Under the pieces are notes generated by a model that had not been told where the DNA came from, made no database searches, and saw only the letters and a list, made by a program, of their open reading frames with translations. Of a stretch of DNA of 64,000 bases, positions 46,243 through 57,997 are shown one piece after another. The position numbers were made by a program, and so were the translations under genes. Origin of the DNA: Pseudopithomyces maydicus (Eukaryota; Ascomycota; Dothideomycetes; Pleosporales; Didymosphaeriaceae); the NCBI GenBank assembly GCA_026873275.1, contig JANTUC010000014.1, positions 992,001 to 1,056,000 of the forward strand, in the 5' to 3' direction. Positions within the stretch are counted from its first letter, which is position 1, and each line of letters opens with the position of its first letter.

Positions 46243-47164
46243 AATCTTGACCGCCGAAGACCAGGACATGTATCCACGACCCCAGCAGCCCCAGGAGACC
46301 CAGTACGCAAGAGCCATGTCCAACGGCGCCGCCCTCGGCCAGCCCACGCCCTCGATGAGCTCGGCCATGAAAGCAGAGCCCATGCCCGACCTGCTCGCCC
46401 AGGCCTTCAACCAGGCCGTCCGACCCTACACGGAGAAGATCGAGCAGCTCGAGAGCCAGCTCGCCGACATGCAGGCCTGGGTCGAGCAGCTTGAGCAGCA
46501 GCGCGCTGAGGTGCACAGTTGGATTGACAAGAGAGGATTGCGCCCAGGTACGCTATACTGTCTGCCAATTGTTTTGTCAATGTTCTAACAAGCTGCAGAC
46601 GTTCCGCCTTCCATTGCAAAGATCATGGACACCACCACCCCCGATGGCGCCGTGACCCTCAACGCCCAGCTCGACCGCAAGATCACCATCGTCAACTTCG
46701 ACCTCCACCGCCTGCAAGACGACCTCAACGACTCCATCTCCTCCGCCCACTTCGCCTCCGCCATGCTCAAGTTTCTGCCCGACATCCAGCGTCTGTCGCT
46801 CCTGCCTTCCGGCCCCCGCCATGCTTTCGATCTCGTCCTCAAGCTCGGCGGCAACCTCAATTCGCACGGCGGCCTCGACAGCGGCGACGAAGAAGACCTG
46901 AGTGCCCGCCGCGACTTCTACGCCCGCCTCGACGGCGCCATGGTCGACGTGGTCAGCAGGCGCTTCGGCGAAGGCGAGGAGTGGAACGTCCAGCGCGAAA
47001 TCAAGCGCATCGAGAAGACGGCGCAGTACCTGTCGACATACGGCATCAAACCGTACTTCCCACAGACGCTCGACGTCATGCGCAGGGAGATGGAGCACAG
47101 AGGGGGAGGCTACCAGACCAACGGGGCGACCAACGGGCAGACGTCGCCGCCGCGGTATCACTAG
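46070..47164 (+). CDS. PolyQ coiled-coil protein, unknown function
   Basis: A 347-residue protein in two exons (intron 46548-46598). The start MFFKRRSRANSYIEPD is chosen; the frame is open 62 codons further up, but that stretch is Pro/Ser-rich leader-like sequence. A run of 16 Gln lies near residue 43-58. Residues about 105-155 form a strong coiled coil (YTEKIEQLESQLADMQAW, VEQLEQQRAEVHSWI). Exon 2 encodes a helical region with TLNAQLDRKITIVNFDLHR and WNVQREIKRIEKTAQYL. There is no membrane segment. The arrangement suggests a scaffold or cytoskeleton-associated protein, but no family is recognised. Confidence 0.75.
46196..46243 (+). repeat. CAG/CAA triplet tract, 16 Gln codons
   Basis: Forty-eight bases of CAG and CAA codons encode an uninterrupted Q16 run in the host gene. 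This is a probable length polymorphism. Confidence 0.95.
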
Positions 47165-48200
47165 TCTAGTCGCTAGCATTCGTGGTGACACCCGTGGCTG
47201 ATGTGCACCGCAGACAACCCATGGGGCCCCTGAATATCGTGTCATCCGCTTGTCTAGAATGCCTCGATTCTCTCCCTGTGGCCATCGCCTCTCTGTCTCT
47301 ACTGGGGCCTCGCGGATGCGCCAGCACGAAGAGCGATCCCGGCCTGAGATATCCAACACTTTACAGGGGCCTGCGCTCCAGTAATACATACAACTTTATA
47401 CCCGTGTCTGGCCGAATCTGCCACGTTTCTGAGCAGCCTCACTTCGTTTCTCTGTATGCTTCATCCGAGCGGCTTTTATTTCTCTCGCCGTATCTACCAG
47501 CCTGCGTGTATGTGTTACACCACACATTCGCTGCACGAGCCCGAGCCCGAGCCCGAGTCGAGTCCGAGTCGAGTCCAAGTCCGAGTCTGACGTCGGCCTC
47601 ACATCGGTTTGTACTTAATACCAACCTTTCACGAATTTCCTTGCTGCATTGGCGTTTTTTTCTTCTTCTCCCTTCTTCTTCTGGCTGTCTTGATTATCTT
47701 GCGTCTGTGTTGAGACGCGCTTTGGATACCCACAAAATAGGGGTACCTGTAGGCAGGGGCAGAGGCGTGTGTGCGTGGGGTATATATTTTGGTAGTGGGA
47801 GTTTGGGTTGGCAGGGGAGGGAGGATTAGTAATGAGGTAGGGGGATGAATAGGGTCAAGGTAGTGATAGGGATGATTGAATAATGCATGGTATTGCCAGA
47901 AGACTGAATTACTATGGATCTGTGTGAGATTGTTTTTGTCTGTTGGTTCATCTGTAGGGTCGAGTTGGATGTTGTGTTTGGCAGACGTAAGCACGTAGAA
48001 GACATTCTTGATGGATATGTGTGTAGTTTTGATAACCTAAAGATGCCTCCCTAAAATGTTGTTGAACCAGTATCATGTCAACCACGTAACTACCAACCTA
48101 GGTCTCGACTCCTTCCTTCGTTTCTTTGACCTCCTGCTTACTCTCCCCTTCGCCTTAGCCTCCGCCTTCGCCCTAGCCTCTTTCCTTGCAACCGGATGCA
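47165..48200. other. Convergent intergenic region with a short hexamer repeat
   Basis: About 1 kb between the polyQ gene and the 3' end of MCD4. It contains a (CCGAGC/CCGAGT)n tract at 47536-47587. Open frames on both strands are shadows of that repeat and of simple sequence. Confidence 0.5.
47536..47587. repeat. Imperfect CCGAGC/CCGAGT hexamer tandem repeat
   Basis: About eight imperfect 6-bp units, the first few CCGAGC and the later ones CCGAGT or TCGAGT, in non-coding sequence. Confidence 0.8.
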
Positions 48201-51200
48201 TCACCTTTTCCTTTTTTTCTCCTCCCCACCCTCCTTTTTTACCCCTTCACCCACTACACCCATCACACCTCCTTCCACCTCCTTCCCTCTCTCCTCCCCA
48301 TCAAATTCCACCCCTCCAATAAACCCCTCACTCACCAACTCTAACCCCGCCACGAAAACCCCCAACAAACTCGCAATCACAAAGTGACTAATCGTCGTCC
48401 CGATGTCCAACCAACTCCCCTCATCCCTCACCTTGTAGAAAAAGCTCAACGTCATCACGTCGCTAACTGCCATGACCACCATGAACAGCGCGCTCGGCGC
48501 AACGCCCAACCGCCGGTTCAGCAGCCCAAAGGTAGCTGACAGCGCGGCGAACGGGACCATAAGCTTGAGCATGAGGAGGGCGCCCTGGGAGAAGGGGTCA
48601 AAGACGGGGACGAGGCGGTAGACGGCGTCGAGGGAGAAGGAGGAGACAGAGGCGATGTTGGAGGCGCTGAAGAAGGCGGATTGGATGAAGAAGAAGAAAA
48701 AGAGAGCGATGCGGGCGTCGGCGAGGGTGAGGGCGCGGTAGTCGCCTTTGCGGAGGGCGGTAAGGCGCTCTGAGGCCGCGGCGATAGCGGGCTCGAGGGG
48801 GTCGTGGTGCTCGTGGGCTTGGTGCTTGGCGAGGTGGACGTGTACAGGAAGACTTTGTGCTCGAGACGCGTCCAGCTGAAGATGCAGAGGCAGAAGGCGA
48901 AGTAGAATAGGCCTTCGTAGGAGATGGTGAGGATGATGAAGGTGGGTGCGAATTGAAGGAAGATGACAACTAGACGCTGGAGATAGTGCTTGTTGGCTTG
49001 ACGTGAGTACGCAGATGGAAGGAACAATGATGCCACTATATTCGTTAGTCGTGAGCAAATGTTCTCGGACAGGATTCTTACCAAGTGTGAACCATCCGAC
49101 GTAGAGGTTGCCGGATCCCAGGCCCTCACGAGCTCGTAGCGTGATCACGCTGTCCCAGGTCACAATCATCGAAAGAGCGACCAGTCCTACTTGAGCACCA
49201 AAAATTATGCCTGGCATGATCTCCGGCTTCTGGTCTTTTTGCTCGGTGGCATCAATCATCTCACTGACTACCTGATAGGTCATGTAAATCATACCCACAG
49301 TAAGCATTAGTCCACCACCAAACATGCTGCACTCTAGATCAGTATACAGTCAAGGGTTGGATTCGGAAACATACATGTTACTTAGACTTTCTTGTTTGTT
49401 TGCGGGCAGGAGAGTAAAAGCGCTCATCAGTATGCAAGATACGACCCACGAAAAGACGGCGCCATAATTTTTCTCCATGAACTTCTTGCCGTAGAAGACG
49501 GGCCATGCAGTGGCTGAAAGGTAGCAGATAGTGTAGATCTCCCGGCGGAAGTAGCTTTCAACCTACGAAGCATCAGCTCTAGTCATTCGACGCTTGTTAG
49601 ACTAACAACTTACCAGTGCAACCAGAAGGCCGAAAAAGCCGATGGTGGAGATTATCAGCCTGAGAACATCTATGGGCGAGTTCACATTGGCGAAGAGCAC
49701 CTTGCCGCCTTGCTTGATTGCTGGAAGACGGGCCCAAACCTCCTCCCAGAACATGACAGGAAAGAAAGCGTAAGCGTAATAAATCAACGGCGATTGCTGC
49801 TTGAAAAGCACAGCATATAGAGCGACAAGCACGGACGAGAACACTACCATGCTAGGAATAGTGCGAACCGTCTTGGATTTTCCATGAAGAACATGAAGAT
49901 CAATGACAGTTGTAATGGCAAATGCAATCCATCCCAGGTAGCCAGAGGTGACTAACGTTCGGAGGAAAAGCCAATCGTAGGTTTGGAGATACCTAAGACC
50001 CTGTAGTCCTAATTGGATGAGCTCTTGACTTTGACGAATCGCATCGTCTGCATCGCCACTGTCAATGGCTTTCTGGATCTGAGCTACGCGGTGTTCGACA
50101 GAATGAGTTTCGTCGCCGAGTCCGACGAAGGGTTTGTAATGCAACTCGCTGGACCTCTTTACGTCCTCTTTCACATGATACATCTCTAGTATCTCTTTCG
50201 CATTCACAAGAAGAGCTTGCGCCTTAGTCTTGGCATCTGTATCGAGGTAGGAGAGAGGTAGCTCTCCCACTGAGTTGGTCGGGAATGCCAGCCCGACGAG
50301 GTAAGCCATGAGGGCAGCAACGTCGGCCTGAGCTACATCGTGGCGCTGGATGTGATCCATTCCCCAGTCCGAGGAAAAGCCGTCCTCGTGGCCACGTGCG
50401 ATCCCCGATTCGTTGACGACCGGCTTAGGTATTCCGGATCCCCAGGCAATCAGAGGGGTACGGGTATTGTCAGGGTGTCCATCGCCATGGCTTCCCCAAT
50501 CACTCATGCCATGGTCTGCTGTGAAGACAAAGGCGGTCTTTTTATCGTCATAGAAGTCATTGATGAGCTCTGTGATCTCTTGTACACCCTTGTCCACAAT
50601 TTGAAGGTTGTGAAGATATTGCCACGAATATGGACGATGGCTGTGCCCAGTGGTGTCTAGTCCAAGCAGGTGCAGGAAGAAGACGTTCTTGTCTTTGCGC
50701 AACTCTGCGTCCAGGGTTGCGTTGGTTTTAGCCTCTGCGAACATAGCCTTGACCTTATCAAAGACCCACGTGTCCAACACCCAAGCGTCTTTCGAGTTGT
50801 CCTCCGCTTCGGGGTCGTATGTGTCTGCGTACACCCTGCCCGGTACAGCGCCTTGCTCGAACATGGGAAGGATGTCGGGGCTGCCCCAGCTCCATGTGTG
50901 CCTGCTACGGTTGAATACGCTATCGAAATTCACAGGATTCAACTTCCAGCCAGTGGTGACGGCAGAGACATCTTCGTATAGTCCCGCGATCAGAGCAACG
51001 TGACCAGGACGCGACTCGGTCGGGACGCGAGTATGAGAGACGCCGAACGTGCCATGCTCTAAGACGCGGGAGCGAAGGAACGGCGCAAGAGGGCGGGGAA
51101 CTTTTGCTTCTTCAGAACCTTGGTTGGCGGGATCGGGATCGGGGAACGACTGAAATGCCTTGTCTGCGCGTAGTCCATCTCCTGCATCTGGGTCAGCATC

Positions 51201-51449
51201 CGCGCACCCCCACTAGAGCGGGAGCCAACCCACCCACGAACAACACCAATCGCTTCGCAGGCGCTTCTTTGTCCTCTAAACTGTGTTCTCGCATGCCATG
51301 AACCACCGGGCTCACGAAATAAATCGAGAAGATGCTGCGTGTACATTAGCGGCTGTTCATTCCGAGCACCTCGGAACGAACCTGTAAATGTAAACCAAAT
51401 GGAAGACCACCGCAATCGTGAGAAAGCGGTAGCGACCGACCTGCGCCAT
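48201..51449 (-). CDS. MCD4: GPI ethanolamine phosphate transferase 1 (one-base frame break)
   Basis: Adds phosphoethanolamine to the first mannose of the GPI anchor in the ER membrane. Six exons (introns 51335-51381, 51182-51233, 49563-49613, 49327-49374, 49036-49081) give about 1001 residues. There is an N-terminal membrane helix, then the lumenal alkaline-phosphatase-like domain with metal-site blocks FVGDGLRADKAF, LGLDTTGHSHRPYSWQYLHN and TADHGMSDWGSHGDGH, then many C-terminal helices (SVSSFSLDAVYRLVPVFDPF). Intron 1 uses donor GTTCGT. In the linker after RLEHKVFLY the frame shifts by one base. One extra G on the plus strand at the G5 run 48797-48801 restores it and makes the exon sum divisible by three. 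Confidence 0.93.
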
Positions 51450-52038
51450 GATTGTCTATCGCGATCGTTCAAGGAGCGGACGTCTATGCAAAGACGGAGG
51501 AGCGCAGCGTGGAAATTGTGGTTCTGAGTACCCTGGAGGATGCGAGTACGCGACGTGGAGGGCTCCTGCCAAGTCTTCCTGGACGATTTCCTAATCCGGC
51601 TAGCACTCCCATACCACTCCGCCGCAGTGCAGGTAAGGTGATGGTGATAGTGCCCAGGTGATGGTAACGGTGAAAGTGAAAGTGAAGGTGAAGGAAATAT
51701 AGGATTCTTTTAATAGGTGAGATTTTACGCTGGTATGTGCACTAATTGAAGAGCACGGCTTGGCAAGATAGCTCTTTCCTAGATTTAAACCAGCTCATAG
51801 ACTGCATACTCACTACGCAGAGCAAGTATTTGTATTCGCAACATAGCTCGTGTCTTGTTTCATCAGTGAATGGATTCTGCACCCAAGCATATTCTACTTA
51901 GAGCACTTCTTAAGGCCAAGCAACGAGAAAGCAGAATGCACGCATACACCGTGGTTATGACCCAATCAATTCCCCAACCAATTCACACCCAGTTTACCAA
52001 CTGATATCAGCTCTCATGCCATTCTACTCGTCCTCCAC
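51450..52038. other. MCD4 promoter and GDI 3' region, with GTGATG/GTGAAA repeats
   Basis: About 590 bp. The stretch 51637-51694 is an imperfect 6-bp repeat (GTGATG, GTGAAA, GTGAAG). The rest is AT-rich. No gene is supported. Confidence 0.55.
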
Positions 52039-53727
52039 TTACTGCTCCACGTTAAAAGTTCCTTCCCTCAAGCCTTCGACGACAAGCGGCTTGCCCTCGA
52101 CGCGCTGGTAAATATCCTTGATATCATCTGTGGTTGTCTCAAAATGGCTCGTGGCATCGTAGCTCTTGGAGATGAAGACATTGTCGCTTTCACCGCTCTC
52201 GACAGGCTCATACAGAGGAATGGGCGGGAAGTTGAATTTCTCCAAGAAAGAGCCGAGTCGCTCTTCACCAAGCTTGAGCTCCTCCTGAGGGTTGGCGTCG
52301 TTTTCAGCGATGGTGGAAACGATAGCGATATACTTGTCCTTGGGGCAGACGTTGTGGGCAGATCCAACAACAGCGACGTAGATGTCTAGAATTCGATTAG
52401 TTTTCATTATGGTACACTTGCGCAAGGATGAGCTTACCATTCTTCCGGCCCACCTGCGACTGTGGAATGATAAGCTGCAGCGAATCCGAGTTGCTGGTGT
52501 TCGGGAGTGGGTGGTCCAAGATGTAGATGGCCTTGAGAAGATGTCCAGTCACCCGGACCTTGCTGGGGAAGTATGAAGGGTCGGCCAGGATCTTCTTGGC
52601 TTTGGTTTCAAACTTCATACCGGCTCCGTCGTCGTGCTTCATCGTAGCCTTAATACCGACCACCTTTGAGCCCTCATACAGAAACTCGTCCACATCAGTG
52701 TTCAGCATGTACGTTCCACCATAGATAGCCGAGAGACGAGCGAATCCCTGGGGAAGTTCGCCGAGGCCGTAGAGCGGGTAGATGTATGGCGACTTGCCGT
52801 ACCTGCTCATGGACGTGGCGTACAGCTTGATGCGCTCCAGGGAGTCGTGGACCTGGCCCTGGCTGTTGATGTAATCATCTGTTGTGTAGAGAGCCATGGC
52901 GTGGCCGATGAAGTCGCGAGTGGTCGCCTCGAGACCGAACTTGTCATACACGTCCTTCATGGTAGAGTTTTGGATGTCAAGACCTGGCTTTCTTTTAGCT
53001 TTGATGTCATCTCGCATCCATGACACGACCTACCCTTGTGCGTTGCTGGATCGTCGAGCTTGTACTCTCCGACCCATTCGAAGAAAGACCGGGCCCGGCG
53101 TTTCTCGAACAATCCCATGAGGGAGGATGCGAGAGCCTCCTTGGGAGTGGAAGGCACCTTGGCAACGGTTGCCTTAGGGCCCTTCCCTTGTTGCACGTAA
53201 CTGCCCGCAATTTGCTTGAACTCCAAGTACTTTGTAACGTCGGTGGAGATAAGGATGTTTGTAAGCTCTCCATTGGCCATGAGCAGCTTGGGGACGAGGT
53301 CGATGTTCCAGTCGTTGGGGCGGCCATAGTTGAAGTTCGCATTCGGCGTGAGCCCGCACTTCTTGTAGAGCTGCTTGGGTTAGCACGGCATGGTACGATG
53401 AGATTACTATCCATACCGCTTCAATGTTCAGCGACGCAGACTCGCTGGGACCGTTAGCATGGGCCCTCCTGTACATGGTGTAGCTGGCATGACGTACCCT
53501 CCGTAGTGATCGTTGCGGTCAATGTGCAAGACCTTCTTGCCTTGAACACTGAGCACGCTAGATGATGTTAGCACAGGCTTCCACGCGGGAGAAGACGGTG
53601 GTACCCAGAGAGGACGCATTCTGTGAGGCCTGTGGTGCATTAGCATTAGTGTGGCGGCGTTGGCGGGGTAAAGGGACGCACCTGTTCCCAGGACCAGGAC
53701 ATCGTACTCGGGCGCGATCTCATCCAT
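52039..53727 (-). CDS. GDI1: Rab GDP-dissociation inhibitor
   Basis: Extracts prenylated, GDP-bound Rab GTPases from membranes and recycles them in the cytosol; essential for vesicle traffic. Seven exons (introns 53630-53681, 53558-53604, 53445-53497, 53371-53416, 52984-53033, 52386-52437) sum to exactly 462 residues with every junction in phase. Hallmarks are YDVLVLGTGLTECVLSG, VLHIDRNDHYGG, the Rab-binding block GRPNDWNIDLVPK, and YPLYGLGELPQGFARLSA. The length fits fungal GDI (about 450-470) and the absence of a long insert separates it from Rab escort protein. The first 300 bp hold four introns, typical of highly expressed fungal genes. Confidence 0.96.
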
Positions 53728-54358
53728 GACGGGCAGTGTAAAGTGATGATAGCAAAAAACTCAGTCCAGTGGAAGCAGGGCGGACAGGAGAGTCGTCGTG
53801 GTGCGGGCAGAGCGGTGAGCGGGTGCAATGTGGGGGTGCTTCTTGCTTGTCGGAGCTCCTTTAAGCTCGCGCCGTTATTCGCTAGAACAGCGCAAGTGCC
53901 TTCAAAGACCTACTCGCCCCCGGCTTCCTCCACGCATCGCGTTTCGCTGGCGGCTACATCATGTCTCACTGTTCTTTGTGTACAAGTGCGCAGAGCAGCC
54001 TTCATTGCGAACTTGTCTATGCTAGATATCATACAAAGTGGATACAGCAGCATGCCAGGAAGTTCGAGCGTCTTTCCAGCAGCGAGACGGTCGGCTGTGC
54101 ACTGTACAGTCCAAGCGCCCGTACCATACCCTATAGTCTACATGCTTTTTTACAAAACTCGACTTATTGTACATGCCGTCATTTCTTCCAACGCACAGTC
54201 CGCCGTCGTGTCCCGGGATACGATAGGAAACCCACAGAGAGCAAAACTCTCAGCCTTGATTATATGATTTCTGACAAGGCAGATGTGAGGCAACTGCATC
54301 GAGATAACTCGGGATGCCCTGTCATCCTTATCCGTAAGAGATGCAAATCTCATTCATA
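53728..54358. other. GDI promoter region
   Basis: About 630 bp between the GDI start and the 3' end of the uL29m gene. Open frames here are shadows or chance. Presumed promoter. Confidence 0.5.
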
Positions 54359-55304
54359 TTACGCCGCATTTGGCTGTTTGGACTCCGGTACGGCTATAGT
54401 GGAGGGCTTCGAGATAGAGATTGTTTCGGCTTTCGGGGGCTGGTCCTGTGCAGCCTCTGGGGGTACTACTCCGACGGGATCATCCAGATTCTCCTCTTCT
54501 TGGTACATATCCTACACTCATTAGTATCCTCTCTCATAATGCGTGTTACACAAACACATACCTCCGCATCGTACGAAGGCTCTTGGTATTGATGCTCGGT
54601 GCGAGCCAGGTCAATAGTCGGATCAGACTTGGCCAGTTTGTATGCCTCTTCATAGGCTTTGTTTCGTTCCGCGAGGGTATCGAGGATAGCCTTCATCGTC
54701 TTTTGTACCGTCTCGTCGCGCTCTGTCATCTCGACCTCGCCGTAACCAGCACCCTGCCTTTTGTGTTCGTACTTGGCTGTCGCAAGTCTATTCCTTTCCT
54801 TGACACACACCCACCACAGCTGTTGCAGCGTCTCCCAGTCGCGGTTGCGAAGCTCGTTGACAGTCCATGCTCGTCCTGGTTCATCGTCAACCCAAGTCCA
54901 CTACTGCCAATGGTAAATGCAATTGACATACCATGTCGTGACTCTTCCACCGGTGTCAACAGCAGTTTCTTCTCCCTGAAGAAATCATACAAGCCGTGGT
55001 CGGGATCACCCGTGATCTGCGATGTTGGCTGTACGGGAGTTGGCAGCTTTTGGTTCGCAAAGTTCTTCTCCCTAACCGATAGCGTCTGCCTCCCTCGCAT
55101 TCCAGTGTGCCGAACGCCTGACACACCCCGGTTCTTGTTGTTGTCTCCTCGTCCGGGTCCCTTCAATAATGTCGGCGAAGTCGAGAAGCGTGCAAGGGGC
55201 GCGCGGCGGGTGCATTGCGCCGAGGATGCAAAGAGGGAAAGAGCGGTGTCGCAGGATGCAGAGGGCAGCGACGGGCGCCAGATCCGCGATGACGGTATGG
55301 CCAT
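54359..55304 (-). CDS. MRPL4: Mitochondrial large-subunit ribosomal protein uL29m (MRPL4/MRP-L47 family)
   Basis: A structural protein of the mitochondrial large ribosomal subunit near the exit tunnel. Three exons (introns 54876-54931, 54512-54561) encode 279 residues. The N-terminus is Arg/Ser-rich (SSAQCTRRAPLARFSTSPTL), a mitochondrial import signal. The family core follows: GLYDFFREKKLLLTPVEES, then GRAWTVNELRNRDWETLQQL and WWVCVKERNRLATAKYE, the uL29 signature with its helical hairpin. The C-terminal 60 residues, partly from the last exon, are acidic and Pro-rich as in fungal homologues. Stopping at the end of exon 2 would give an artificial short tail. Confidence 0.92.
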
Positions 55305-55610
55305 GGTGTGTGGGCTGAGCTCCAGCGATGCAGCTGAAAGTAGGCTGTGCTGCTGCAGACAAAAGTCAATGATCCACTAGGACTGACGCGCGCTAGACAG
55401 GGGGCTTGTCCGGTTCCCAGATTACCACACGTGATTCAGCCCTTCGGCCCAAGCATAAAGAGCCCCGCCCGTCCTCAGGCTTCCACTCTTCTCATCCACC
55501 GACCGCCCTCTTCACCCACGTGCGAGGGGGCCTTTTGCTGAACCAATTCTATTTGACGAGTTCCTAGATTTTCCAAGCGGGTATCAGGACCCGCAACAAA
55601 CCATCTCGAT
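55305..55610. other. Divergent promoter and bZIP leader
   Basis: About 300 bp. A TATA-like CATAAAG near 55,454 precedes a C/T-rich leader. A frame continuous with the bZIP coding frame is already open here (from 55459) but contains no ATG. Confidence 0.5.
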
Positions 55611-56384
55611 ATGCAGCGCCAAACATTCACCTTCTTGCCAGCCCCAATCCAACGGGTGCTCATGTTCTTCTCTCCAAGACAACTCAGCAGCAGACTCCGA
55701 CCTCCATGTTCAAGCTACTAGCCGTGGCTGGGACCAACTTTCGTCATTCTCGCCTTCGTATGACTCCTCCGGAGTTAACTCAGTTCCGTTCACGTCTTCT
55801 ACTTCTTCTTTGGCGTCCTTAACTGACGACTTTACCGCTACACCAAACTTGCTTTACACCACTTCTGATTGGAGCGCCTTTTCTTTGCAACCTACCCCTA
55901 TCACCTTCCCGTGCGATGACCTGTCGACTTACCCTCTCGTGTCTGCTGGAGAGCTGGATGTATTGAACATGCCTTCACTCTCGGAGAACATCTACAACAC
56001 GCACATGTCACAAACTATGGAGAAAGGTACGTGAGCCCACAGTAATACTCTACCGGACTCCCATTAATCGACGCAGGTCTCTCGAATTCTGGTTCCTCTG
56101 CTTCGTCAAACTCCTATACTCGGAATTCATCGTCGCCAGAGACAAGCTCCACCAAATTGCCAACCTCAAAAGCATCTACTCTCACAGATCCTGCACGCAT
56201 CGAGAAGCGAAAGGCCAATACCATGGCCGCTCGCCGGTATCGCCAGAAACGTGTCGACCAGATGAGCACTCTTGAGTCACAACTCAAGGAGGCACAGACT
56301 GAACGAGATGATTTCAAGGTCCGATGCGCCCGGCTTGAGGGTGAAGTGGAAACGCTACGTGCGCTGCTCGCTGCGAGGAAATGA
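55611..56384 (+). CDS. bZIP transcription factor, 5' end uncertain
   Basis: Exon 2 (56077-56384, intron 56027-56076) encodes a clear bZIP domain. The basic region is NTMAARRYRQKR and the Leu/hydrophobic heptads are MSTLESQLKEAQTERDDF and CARLEGEVETLRALL, ending four residues later. The C-terminal position and short zipper resemble GCN4/CpcA-type factors, but the basic region differs from them, so cross-pathway control is only a possibility. Exon 1 is Ser/Thr-rich with aromatic and acidic residues, like an activation domain. Its frame is open from 55459, yet its first ATG is at 55969. ATGs at 55611 and 55706 are in the other two frames. The start given is provisional: it needs an intron, lost bases, or upstream ORF control. 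Confidence 0.75.
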
Positions 56385-57997
56385 TCCTGTCGGCATTAGC
56401 CACTTTCTCATGTTATAGTTTTTTACATCATGTTGCGTTAAGCCATATGTTCAGACGATGTCGGAGAGCTCGATCATTGCGGATTTGTTCGTTATCCCTC
56501 AGATCGGCAAAAAAAAAGTTTAATCTCAATGGATTGTTAAAGAAGATTATACCTTCCACTCACACAATGTCATGATCGCAGTAATGCAATTGGTCTTAAT
56601 TCAAGTGTCTTTGCTACTTCTACTCTACATTCTATTCTACAAAATCTATATACACCGTGTACAAGAAGATACTCATCCTCTATCAAAATGAGTCGAGCAA
56701 TCCGCACAGTTCCGGGTGAGATATTTCGCAATATCGCCGTGCTCTTCGCTCACAGCACTTCTCCACTACGCAACATCAGATCCCCTCAGCCAAGCTTCGC
56801 CAAGATCGACGGTTGATACACATCTGGCCATAAGTGGTTAGATTCGGTATGATGCTCGATGAGTCGAAATAAGCCCATTTGATTGGATAGATCGTTCAAG
56901 AACACGAAGACCGAAAAAGACTTACTTCTTTAATTATATACAGTTTTTTAATGGCACTAAATAGGGAAACCTGGTATCACTTCCATTACGTGCACTTGAT
57001 CCTGCATCTTCTTTTCCCTTTATAGTAGTAGATCGATGATCACGCTGGATTGTATATTAAACGACAGATCGATCGAGACGGATTTTAAACATAGCTTAAG
57101 AGATGGATCCCGCAACCCCAGCACTTCATACGGATGCAGTTTCATCATAGCCACACAGCCATGTATATACTCGATTGTTGTACTATGTAAATGCAAAACA
57201 GGAGAATGATTCAACTGTGACTCTCTATCACAATTCTTATAAAACTCCTCTAATTACGTTTGACTTGAGAAAATTTCGCATCTTCAACTAGTTTGTGGCG
57301 AACTCGGTTTCAAAACACGATTTTTTCATAGTGGTTGGTCACCGTGCGGTTTATGTCCACCTGAGTGCAGACATGTAGAGAGAAGTACTTGCAGCTCAGA
57401 CGGTTGGGGATACAGTCTACGGGACCATGAACGGGCGGGCGCCCTCAGCCTCGGGCCCCGGTCAATAATATCACGTGACCAGATCTCTGCCCAAGTGCCC
57501 ACCCAGGTGCGGGTGGACCCGTGCACCCCCAACAAGTATGATCAACTCATTCACATTGTATGCTAGACTACTGGCATCACAGCACTGCGATGGTTATCAG
57601 TGTACCAGGTTGCACGGCCGACCTTACCCAGGTAGTTTGAATGGCTTTCTCGTGCCGTGTCGCAGCTGTAAACACTTGAGAGCATAACTAGTAATAAAGC
57701 TCCGTACACACTTCTCATAAATTTGACAATTGTAATGACATGTTGCTTTCTGCTCTTCGGGTGGTTGGTGTTGAGGTTCGCATGTTCAGGATCCACCGGT
57801 TCCTTCCTCTGCACCCCGGGCCCAGCCCAGTGCAGAAGGAGCTAAATAGGCGAGGCGGCGGTCCCCAAGCCAAGACTTCGTCGCAGCTGTAGGACACGCG
57901 AACAACAACCGCGGAGTGGACTACATACGCCGCCGACCTGTCGAGACTGTACGGAAAAGAACTCCACCAAACGAACCTATACGAGACGCGCCACGCT
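56385..57997. other. AT-rich spacer then NOT2 promoter
   Basis: About 1.6 kb. The part 56,400-57,330 is AT-rich with no coding signal. The remainder becomes GC-richer toward the NOT2 start. No gene is supported. Confidence 0.5.

Noticed and set aside
49602..50942. Treating the central part of MCD4 as a complete single-exon gene
   Set aside because: Conserved N-terminal and C-terminal parts are recovered by in-phase introns on both sides.
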